The position numbers and the translations under genes were made by a program. Below are positions 1-5,472 of a DNA stretch of 14,276 nucleotides, piece after piece (position 1 is the first letter of the stretch; every line of letters starts with the position of its first letter). The notes beneath the pieces are model-generated. The model searched no databases, was not told the DNA's origin, and saw only the letters and a list, made by a program, of their open reading frames with translations. The stretch is from JAXDLW01 sp050998755 (GTDB taxonomy: Bacteria > Chloroflexota > Dormibacteria > DASZGP01). The stretch lies in contig JBPCPW010000086.1 in assembly GCA_050998755.1 (NCBI GenBank), positions 1 to 14,276 of the forward strand, in the 5' to 3' direction.

Positions 1-1
1 C

Positions 2-49
2 GACGACAGCTGCGCCAAGCGCGCCGCCGCCGAGCTCAGCCGCGATTGA
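2..49 (+). CDS. Possible C-terminal end of a gene entering from the left
   Basis: An open frame enters from the left edge and ends at a TGA at 47-49, giving only about 15 residues (ending AAAELSRD). Its third codon positions are almost all G or C, which is what a coding tail in this genome would look like. It is too short to identify and could be chance. Confidence 0.2.
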   Translation, partial: DDSCAKRAAAELSRD

Positions 50-53
50 CTAC

Positions 54-566
54 TTGCTCATCCAGCGCTGCCGACCCGTCACCACTCACTCTTGCCGTTG
101 CGTGTGCAGACAGCGCTGCCGCCTACAGCCCTTCGCGGCTCGGATCAAGAGCAAGGCAGGGCACTTAGAGAGTCCCGAGGGGCGGCTCCTGGAAAATCTT
201 CAGGAAATCCGCGTCTTTGGCTTTCCAACCTGGAATGCCGACCGCATATCCGTGGAGCTGGCGTTCATTTTCGGGGTGGCATTCCTTCCGCGCATGGAGC
301 CAACCGTCGGCGAACACATGAGCTTGAAGAGAGAGCGTCCTCCAGCGAAGGTTGCGGCGGAACTGGTCGGCGCCACGGAGCCTAGTCAAGTTCTTTCGCT
401 CTGGTATGAACTCGTCGATGCTTGGCTTCGGCCGTGTGTCCTCGCCACGCCCGTTCAATCAATCTCAGCCGAGCTCGTGAATGCCGACGAGTTCACGACG
501 GATCGGTACTGGAGCTCCTACCAGCTCGACCTCGACTACCTTTCAGATTCGGACGACAGAACGTAG
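54..566 (+). CDS. Hypothetical protein, start uncertain, possibly 5'-truncated
   Basis: I do not recognise this family. The frame from about 189 to the TAG at 564 reads like real protein: a hydrophobic stretch (VELAFIFGVAFLP), then a mixed region with the motif LSLWYELVDAWLRP, then an acidic, aromatic C-terminus (QLDLDYLSDSDDRT). No signal peptide or membrane helix is clear. The first 40 or so codons after the TTG at 54 are rich in Cys and Arg and look non-coding, so that start is doubtful. Other candidates are a CTG at 189 preceded by GAGGGG, a GTG at 252, or an in-frame ATG near 294. GC at third positions is lower than in the neighbours, which suits transferred DNA. The gene may be a remnant that has lost its true 5' end. 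Confidence 0.4.
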   Translation: MLIQRCRPVTTHSCRCVCRQRCRLQPFAARIKSKAGHLESPEGRLLENLQEIRVFGFPTWNADRISVELAFIFGVAFLPRMEPTVGEHMSLKRERPPAKVAAELVGATEPSQVLSLWYELVDAWLRPCVLATPVQSISAELVNADEFTTDRYWSSYQLDLDYLSDSDDRT

Positions 567-610
567 TCAGCCAACTCGAGTGCGCCCGAGGTGGCTGCCC
601 GCCTGAACGC

Positions 611-880
611 CTACCGCCTGGGCATGTGCGGCCGGTCTAATCCCATCGCGACCTCGCGCCAGACCTTCGCGGCGGAAAACCCGCTCATGTCGGCTATCTC
701 ATCAGCCCAGGCTCCTTTCAGAAAGTCCTCAGCACGGACACGCCGGGCGCGGCTAGGGCTCTGCAAGGCAGACGGGGCGACCGGGCCGTCGTGGCCATAG
801 CGCTGGCCAAGGTAGTCGCAGACGGCCAGCCGGAAGACCGCGAGGACCAGGTCGCGGCAGCCCTCGCGGTCTAGGTCCAC
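611..880 (-). CDS. Small hypothetical protein, last gene of a conjugation-like operon
   Basis: The gene starts with GTG at 880 directly abutting the stop codon (883-881) of the HTH gene upstream, with no base between them, so it is almost certainly cotranslated with it. The 89-residue product has an amphipathic N-terminal helix region (RDLVLAVFRLAVCDYLGQRY), an Arg-rich middle, and a second helical region (AEDFLKGAWADEIADMSGFS). It has no signal peptide, membrane helix or metal motif. The FLKGAWADEIADMSGF segment resembles small helical proteins I associate with phage and integrative elements, but this is a loose impression and not a family assignment. Function unknown. Confidence 0.6.
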   Translation of the reverse strand: MDLDREGCRDLVLAVFRLAVCDYLGQRYGHDGPVAPSALQSPSRARRVRAEDFLKGAWADEIADMSGFSAAKVWREVAMGLDRPHMPRR

Positions 881-1138
881 CTACGCCTGTCCGGCGAGCA
901 GCTGCTCGAGCGCCGGCGGCACCTCTGTCGCGGACAGCGCCCGAGCCAGCTTCCAAGCGGTGCGAGGCCGGACTGGCCGGCCGCGCATTGCCTGGATCAT
1001 GGTCGGCCGTGAGATCCCGGCGCGCTGTCGCAGTTCGGCCAGGCTGAACCCCCTGGCCGCACAAGCCGTGAGAAGGGCCTTTGGCTCGATCACCACGACT
1101 AGGCCGCCGGCATTGACCTCGACCATGGCGGCGCTCAC
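881..1138 (-). CDS. XRE/Cro-type helix-turn-helix DNA-binding protein
   Basis: An 85-residue putative transcription regulator. Residues about 17-70 form the compact helical HTH of the XRE family: the segment FSLAELRQRAGISRPTMIQA (31-50) has the usual layout of helix 2, turn with Gly, and recognition helix, followed by RPRTAWKLARAL as the next helix. I chose the GTG at 1138 because it overlaps the TGA of the upstream TrbL-like gene as GTGA, implying translational coupling. The internal ATG at 1126 is the alternative. No separate C-terminal sensing domain is present. In this setting it could control the transfer-like operon or another element gene. The target is not visible. Confidence 0.75.
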   Translation of the reverse strand: MSAAMVEVNAGGLVVVIEPKALLTACAARGFSLAELRQRAGISRPTMIQAMRGRPVRPRTAWKLARALSATEVPPALEQLLAGQA

Positions 1139-2073
1139 TTCGGCCACGCCGCCCGAGCCTTGGACCCGAGACGCGAGGCCGCAGCCGATCGGCGCAAGCC
1201 GCGCGACGCCATTCCGAGCCACCCGATCGTCGTGGCCGCGCTGACGCCGGCCGTACCCCAGCTGCGAACCGCGTTGGACGTGGTCGTCTCCCCTATCCGG
1301 ATGCCCTGTAGCAGCAGCATGGGGGAGAACGTCGCCAGCAGCAGCGTCGCGATCCCCACCGCCATGCCGTGGTCACCTGGGATGGCGCCATAGGCCACCA
1401 TCGAGAACCCAACATAGATCGCGGTCACCATCACGAACTTCGACAGGAGCAGCAGGACCAGGAACTCCGCCAGCCTGCTCGAGGCCCCGGCGAGCCGCGG
1501 CCAGATTGCCATCACGCACACCAGCGGAATGAACGTCGTGGTGACCAGGATGAGCGCCGCGCGCAGCACCATCTCCACGTACAGGAACAGCGTCAGCAGC
1601 AGCGTGATCAGCGCCACCAGCAAGAGGCCAATGGAGCTGCCGAATGCCTGTTGCGACGTGGGCGCCGCGTAGAGGTGCTCCGTTCCGGTGGCAAGCGCCG
1701 CGCTGAGTCCGCCACTCGGAGCACCCCACGCCGTGGCCATGAGGCTGGCGTAATGCGCACCGTATTGGACAAGCCCAAGGCCGGCGAACGCCGCCATCGT
1801 CGCGGCGACGGTCCGCGGGACGACATCCCATCCGGCGCCCTTTGGACCGCCGAGGATCCGCTCGGCGACCGCCATCGAGATCACAGCGCCAGCGAGAAGG
1901 AGCGCGATGGCCAGCATGCGGTTGTAGGCAGGCCCGATCACCGTGAACGACGGCTCCGTGCCCGGGCCGAGAACCTTGAGCAGCCAGGCCACCGCCTGGC
2001 CGGCTGCCGTCGCCGACTGGTGCGCCGCGGAATCGGCGTACTGGCTGACCACCTGGTCGCTTGAACCGCCCAT
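1135..2073 (-). CDS. TrbL/VirB6-like conjugative transfer membrane protein
   Basis: A 312-residue polytopic inner-membrane protein. About six hydrophobic segments are visible near residues 53-71, 87-105, 147-167, 170-192, 203-229 and 236-257, with a basic C-terminal tail (RGLRRSAAASRLGSKARAAW). The arrangement (long clustered helices, Gly/Ala-rich loops, a segment VEMVLRAALILVTTTFIPL, and a partner membrane protein just upstream) matches TrbL/VirB6-type channel components of type IV secretion. It is short for TrbL, which commonly exceeds 400 residues. The start is the ATG at 2073, whose A is the last base of the upstream TAA (TAATG overlap). An N-terminal extension to 2163 is Arg-rich and lies inside the upstream gene, so I reject it. 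Family assignment rests on topology and context, not on a catalytic motif. Confidence 0.7.
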   Translation of the reverse strand: MGGSSDQVVSQYADSAAHQSATAAGQAVAWLLKVLGPGTEPSFTVIGPAYNRMLAIALLLAGAVISMAVAERILGGPKGAGWDVVPRTVAATMAAFAGLGLVQYGAHYASLMATAWGAPSGGLSAALATGTEHLYAAPTSQQAFGSSIGLLLVALITLLLTLFLYVEMVLRAALILVTTTFIPLVCVMAIWPRLAGASSRLAEFLVLLLLSKFVMVTAIYVGFSMVAYGAIPGDHGMAVGIATLLLATFSPMLLLQGIRIGETTTSNAVRSWGTAGVSAATTIGWLGMASRGLRRSAAASRLGSKARAAWPK

Positions 2074-2372
2074 TACCGGAACAGCCCGGCGGTGTAGTTG
2101 GCGGCGTGGAGCGCGATGAACAGGATCGCGCCAGCGCCTGACGCGATGCCGAGTGCTCCCCATGAGCGCTCGCTGATGTGCTGCTTGTGCAGGACGTGGC
2201 CCACCACCACGCCGCCCACCGAGAGGACGATGCCCAGCCCAGAGACCAGGAACATGAGAGCGGCGGCGTTGTTGGTCAGGTGCATCAGCCCCGCCTGAAG
2301 ATTGCTCGGAAGTCCGGTGTAGTCCGGCGTCACCTGGATGTCCGCGAGCCGGAAAATGAGCGCGTTGAACAA
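2073..2372 (-). CDS. Small two-helix membrane protein (pilin-like or transfer-associated)
   Basis: A 99-residue protein with two hydrophobic helices, about residues 35-61 (LMFLVSGLGIVLSVGGVVVG) and 73-95 (ALGIASGAGAILFIALHAA), joined by a short basic loop (HKQHISERS). This size and hairpin topology is that of VirB2/TrbC-type pilin subunits and of small membrane proteins that precede TrbL-like genes in actinobacterial integrative elements. There is no cleavable signal peptide typical of VirB2, so pilin identity is only a suggestion. The start is TTG at 2372, supported by a strong GGAGGG ribosome site about 7 bases upstream. Its stop overlaps the start of the TrbL-like gene by one base. Confidence 0.65.
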   Translation of the reverse strand: MFNALIFRLADIQVTPDYTGLPSNLQAGLMHLTNNAAALMFLVSGLGIVLSVGGVVVGHVLHKQHISERSWGALGIASGAGAILFIALHAANYTAGLFR

Positions 2373-2436
2373 AGGAAACCCTCCGTGAGTGGTTGATGAA
2401 GCTGCCGGAGCGGCAGCTGAGACCGCGGCTTTGTGG

Positions 2437-2697
2437 CTAGGGATCCGGCGGCGCGGCGGCCGCCTCGACGAGCGCCCGCCATTCCGGGACCTGGTCCCAG
2501 CGGCGGAGCGTCAATCGCGCCGGTGGCGCGTTGGCGTAGACGAGGATTGCCTCGGGTGGTGTCGGGACCTGAACGCCAACTCGCGCCCCCGCTTCCCGCG
2601 AGTACGTGCGCCCTCTGCGGCATCGAGTTCGGCCACCGCCGGCCTGCTCTGTGGTGCTCCGGCGCGTGCGCGCAGGTGGCGCGGTCCCGTCTGTCAA
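2437..2697 (-). CDS. Possible small hypothetical protein upstream of the transfer operon
   Basis: Only the C-terminal half is convincing: codons for the segment from VGVQVPTPPEAILVYANAPP to the end (RALVEAAAAPPDP) have very high G/C at third positions and a sensible residue mix. The N-terminal part after the TTG at 2697 is Arg-rich and overlaps a plus-strand frame that looks coding itself (a zinc-ribbon motif at 2607-2669), so the true start is unknown or the gene is truncated. It lies in the same direction as the operon at 2372-611, 64 bases before its first gene. No function can be proposed. Confidence 0.3.
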   Translation of the reverse strand: MTDGTAPPARTRRSTTEQAGGGRTRCRRGRTYSREAGARVGVQVPTPPEAILVYANAPPARLTLRRWDQVPEWRALVEAAAAPPDP

Positions 2698-2726
2698 TGC
2701 ACGCGGTAGCCTACGATCCGGTTGAC
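2556..2726 (+). other. Zinc-ribbon motif in frame with the downstream membrane-protein gene
   Basis: From a GTG at 2556, with GAGGA about 9 bases upstream, the frame reads without a stop into the gene whose ATG is at 2727. It contains a clear zinc-ribbon pattern C-x2-C-x12-C-x3-C (CALCGIEF then CSGAC, 2607-2669), followed by basic residues, as in small bacterial proteins ending CSxACRQxAxRR. Third positions are almost all G/C. It may be a small zinc-ribbon protein that has lost its own stop, an N-terminal domain fused to the membrane protein, or a remnant. Confidence 0.35.
2712..2717 (+). promoter_or_regulatory. Possible -10 box for a leaderless transcript
   Basis: TACGAT lies nine bases before the ATG at 2727, the spacing expected if transcription begins at or next to the start codon. 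No Shine-Dalgarno site precedes that ATG. The -35 region is weak (CTGTCA at 2691-2696, 15-bp spacer). Confidence 0.3.
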
Positions 2727-3509
2727 ATGACTACCCCACCGCACCCCAGGTCCCGACGCGTCGCTAACCTTGCAACCCTTCTGCTCATCTCGGCGTCCGC
2801 CGTGCTCGCGCTAGTGGCTGGAGCGAAGGCGATAGCAGCCAAGGATGATCCGGTGAGCTACGGCGCGTTCGCTACCGGCCTGTCCGTGGTGGTGATCGGT
2901 CTACAGGCTTGGTATACACGCCGGGCCTCGGAAGCGGCTGAACAGGCACTTGCTCACACGCGGGCGACAATCGAGGTTGCCGAGCGAACCTCCCTCGAGG
3001 CAGCGGCACACGTCTGGACGCTCGCGCCCCGCAGATCCTCGTTGTGATGGACTCACCGGAATGGCCGCCGTTGCGGCCGCCCGCCTACCAGCTTGAATCG
3101 CCCGCGCAACTCCCGCCAGGAGAACAGTTCCATCTGCCTCGCGACTCTGGATCGCTCGTCATGCTCGACGCCGGGGGTCGCATTCGCAATGACTCCAGTA
3201 TGTCCGTGGTCCTGACGACCACGAACCTCTGTTTGGAGGGCCCGCCAAGGGTCGAGGGGTCGGCCGGGGCAATCGCGCCTACATGGGAATACCCACCGAG
3301 GATTCGCCAAGTTCATCTTCCGCCTGGCCAAGAACTGTCCTTCAGGCTGCGCGAGGCGCGGCCGGTCTCTGAGTGGGTCGAGAACTCGAAGGCAGCCGAT
3401 CAGGGGCAACCTGGACCGACGGTGATTGCCAGCGAGGTCATCTACTCTGACCCCTTCGACAACGGGATCGTTGACAACTGGAGGGTTGAGCTAACGGGTC
3501 GTCCGCTAG
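2727..3509 (+). pseudogene. Broken membrane-anchored hypothetical protein, 5' part (frameshift plus IS insertion)
   Basis: The 5' part of a gene broken twice. Residues 1-92 carry two membrane helices (about 13-33, LATLLLISASAVLALVAGAK, and 46-63, GAFATGLSVVVIGLQAW), then a charged helical linker (ASEAAEQALAHTRATIEVAE). Near 3003-3010 the coding frame jumps: frame 3 ends at a TGA (3045-3047), while frame 2 carries on as TRLDARAPQILVVMDSPEWP and onward. That joint (helical linker, then RLDARAPQI, then EWPP) is continuous in sense, so one base appears lost. The soluble part after it is beta-rich with a conserved-looking EWPP motif. At 3506-3509 the frame enters an IS1182-type element and stops at a TGA (3518-3520) inside the element's terminal repeat. 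The remaining 46 codons are at 5312-5452. The intact protein would have about 306 residues. Function unknown. A fused start at 2556 is an alternative to the ATG at 2727. Confidence 0.7.
3506..3509. repeat. Target-site duplication CTAG, left copy
   Basis: CTAG immediately flanks the left terminal repeat of the IS and is repeated at 5312-5315. Removing one copy plus the IS restores an open reading frame across the junction, which supports a true duplication. Confidence 0.75.
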
Positions 3510-3525
3510 GTAAAAGTTGAAAAAG
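3510..3525 (+). repeat. IS left terminal inverted repeat
   Basis: GTAAAAGTTGAAAAAG, paired with the complement of 5296-5311. The ten bases GTTGAAAAAG are identical at both ends, and the only mismatches are three adjacent bases. Confidence 0.8.
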
Positions 3526-3636
3526 GCCCGTTCTGGCGGAGAGTGAGATCGCCGGCGGGGGTTTTGGCAGAAATTGGGAAGTCCTGACGGTGGTGAGGCG
3601 GGGTGGCGCGCCGGATGACCTCAGGGAGATGGTTGC

Positions 3637-5214
3637 TCATGCGGCCAATGCCGCCATTTTCGAGCCCCTGCTGGCGGGTTTCCCGTCGAAGTCCACTCCG
3701 AGCACCATCATCCGCTCCAGGTTGACCATCGCAGCGCTCCAGAATGCCTGCAGGCGCGTCTTCGACAGCCCCATGTAGCGGCTCCGCCTGCCACCTTTGG
3801 CGTTCCAGTGCGCTTGTTTTCTTTCGACCGTTGGGCGTTTGCGCATGATCCGGTCGAAGTCAGGTCGCAACCGCCGCGCGGCCGCCGCCTGCAACTGGTC
3901 CTCATGAGGATGAATACCGACCGCACGTCCCGTTGCAGGTTTGCTCAGGCACTTACTGGCCAGCGGGCATGCCGCGCAGGTTGCGACGGCGAACACGGCC
4001 TCGGTGCTGTGGCCGGCGCGAAAGTTGAACGTTGCCACCTGGCCCGCCGGGCAGGTCACTGTGCCCGCCTCGCAGTCAATTGCGAAATCCGCCTTGCCGA
4101 AGCGCTCACCCTGCGCCCGCACCGCCGCCCGGGTGACCAGCGTGGTGCCCGCGGCCTGGGCGTCGGCGCGCAGCTCCGCGCCCGCGTAGGCCATGTCGGC
4201 CACCGCCTCGCGGGGATTGAGTCCGACCTCCTGCTGCTGCGCCAGCAGGTCCAGTGCCACCTTGCCATCGGCTACGTTGGCTGCGGTCACCTCCACGGCG
4301 GTGATGAGCTCGGCCTTGGGATCCACGCTGACATGCTTCTTGTAGCCGTTCCACCGGCCCGCGGAGCTCTTGTGCCCGTGTCGAGCGTCAGGGTCAACGG
4401 TGGAGATGACACGGTCCTTCGCCACCCCCTGGCGAATACGAATGCCGCCCTCCTCGCCCTCCTCGACGTCCTGGCGGGCGACCTGCTGCAGCAACGCCCT
4501 CGACGCCGCCGCCACCGGCCTGTCAGCCTGCTCAGGCAGGTTCTGCAGCGCCAGCTCAGCGTCACTGACAAGCTGCTGCAGCTCCCGCTGGCGCGCCGCC
4601 TTGTCATTCCAGTCAATGTCTGCCTTGCCCGTCTTCAGGTATCGCTTCAGCGCCGGCCGAACCGCAGCGGGCAGCGACTTCTCGTGTCCCTTCACCAGCT
4701 TGTGCAGCGCGGTCCGGATCAGCTTGTACGTGTCCTGCACCGCCGCCGCTCCCAGCATTGGCGAACTGTCCATCACCTGCATCGCTCGCTTGCTCAAAAG
4801 CCCTTCGTCGACCGCGCGCTGCACCAGGCTCTTGAACAACTCCCCCTCATCGCCGTGAGCCAACAGCCGCGCCCGGAACACGCAGATGCTGGTGTGGTCG
4901 CAGCCACTGTCGTGCACCCCCAGTCCCAGCGACCATTTCCAGCGCAGGTCAAACCGCATCCTCTGCTCTGCCTCACGGTCGCTGCAACCTTCCCGCAGCG
5001 ACAACAGGAACGCTCCCGCCACTACCGACGGCGGCACCGACGGGCGCCCCTTGCCCTCCGCGTACCAGTGCGCGAAATCCTCGTCGCGCAACAGATTCGG
5101 TCGCGCCGCCGCGAACCTCCCAAAGAACGACTTTGGGTCAATGAATGGCTCCCGCTTGCCGCTCCACAGAAAGAGTTCCTCAAGGCTATCCTGGCTGCGC
5201 CGTTGACCCAGCAT
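3637..5214 (-). CDS. IS1182-family DDE transposase
   Basis: A 525-residue transposase that would cut and join the element's ends in a metal-dependent reaction. The N-terminal part (FIDPKSFFGRFAAARPNLLR, then DREAEQRMRFDLRWKWSLGL) is the DUF772-like region common to IS5/IS1182 enzymes. Likely catalytic residues are Asp149 in MDSSPM, Asp340 in VADMAYAGAE, and Glu464 in RPTVERKQAHW, the last being the typical VERxxxHWN-type signature followed by the basic YMGLSKTRLQAFWSA segment. A cysteine cluster (C381, C388, C413, C416, C422) sits before the Glu, as in several IS1182 members, and may bind metal. The start is ATG at 5214 with GGGGG 6 bases upstream. A TAAAAT box (5267-5262) near the IS end could be its -10. 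Length is normal for the family and no frameshift is visible. Confidence 0.92.
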   Translation of the reverse strand: MLGQRRSQDSLEELFLWSGKREPFIDPKSFFGRFAAARPNLLRDEDFAHWYAEGKGRPSVPPSVVAGAFLLSLREGCSDREAEQRMRFDLRWKWSLGLGVHDSGCDHTSICVFRARLLAHGDEGELFKSLVQRAVDEGLLSKRAMQVMDSSPMLGAAAVQDTYKLIRTALHKLVKGHEKSLPAAVRPALKRYLKTGKADIDWNDKAARQRELQQLVSDAELALQNLPEQADRPVAAASRALLQQVARQDVEEGEEGGIRIRQGVAKDRVISTVDPDARHGHKSSAGRWNGYKKHVSVDPKAELITAVEVTAANVADGKVALDLLAQQQEVGLNPREAVADMAYAGAELRADAQAAGTTLVTRAAVRAQGERFGKADFAIDCEAGTVTCPAGQVATFNFRAGHSTEAVFAVATCAACPLASKCLSKPATGRAVGIHPHEDQLQAAAARRLRPDFDRIMRKRPTVERKQAHWNAKGGRRSRYMGLSKTRLQAFWSAAMVNLERMMVLGVDFDGKPASRGSKMAALAA

Positions 5215-5295
5215 CTGGCACCCCCACGAGAAGACGTAAACAGGTCGGAGAAACTCCTACTATTTTAACGCCTATGGGCCTCCTTCCTCACCCGA

Positions 5296-5311
5296 CTTTT
5301 TCAACAGCTAC
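5296..5311 (-). repeat. IS right terminal inverted repeat
   Basis: On the minus strand this reads GTAGCTGTTGAAAAAG, matching 13 of 16 bases of the left end. It lies directly inside the right CTAG copy. Confidence 0.8.
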
Positions 5312-5315
5312 CTAG
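5312..5315. repeat. Target-site duplication CTAG, right copy
   Basis: Second copy of the CTAG found at 3506-3509. Joining CTA here to the codon phase of the left part gives an in-frame continuation of the interrupted gene. Confidence 0.75.
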
Positions 5316-5452
5316 AGCGAGTGCCTGATGTCGAGAGCGCATATCGCATCCCTCGGGTGCTCACCGGCGATCCGCCAGTCGCGTCGAGTGTTCGGCCGGT
5401 AATGCGGCGCTATTTCCACTCGAAGACGGCGAACGCAGAGTTCGAGGTCTAG
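5312..5452 (+). pseudogene. 3' fragment of the IS-interrupted gene
   Basis: Forty-six codons and a TAG stop (5450-5452) continue the frame left at 3506 once the IS and one CTAG copy are removed: GRPL then ERVPDVESAYRIPRVLTG, ending SKTANAEFEV. There is no stop within the stretch and codon use is ordinary, so this is the original C-terminus. It cannot be expressed as part of the protein now. Its stop lies 20 bases from the stop of the convergent DUF4209 gene. Confidence 0.7.
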
Positions 5453-5472
5453 AGGTCCCCCCACCCAGCCCA

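Larger units (their letters stand above)
3510..5311 (-). mobile_element. IS1182-family-type insertion sequence, apparently complete
   Basis: An element of 1802 bp with terminal inverted repeats of 16 bp matching at 13 positions: GTAAAAGTTGAAAAAG on the left (3510-3525) and, on the other strand, GTAGCTGTTGAAAAAG on the right (5311-5296). It is bounded by a 4-bp CTAG duplication and holds one full-length transposase gene on the minus strand. It sits inside the hypothetical gene 2727-5452. Both ends and the DDE residues are intact, so it may still be active or be a recent arrival. Confidence 0.85.

Noticed and set aside
165..458. A 97-codon minus-strand frame opposite the 54-566 ORF
   Set aside because: It reads passably, but the plus-strand frame is longer, with a more protein-like residue mix and a fitting acidic end. 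Not fully excluded.
1369..2064. A 231-codon plus-strand frame opposite the TrbL-like gene
   Set aside because: Extremely Arg/Glu/His/Gln-rich, the expected complement of a hydrophobic membrane protein.
3808..5268. A 486-codon plus-strand open frame antisense to the transposase
   Set aside because: Arg/Leu/His/Gln-rich shadow of a well-recognised DDE transposase; no domain of its own.
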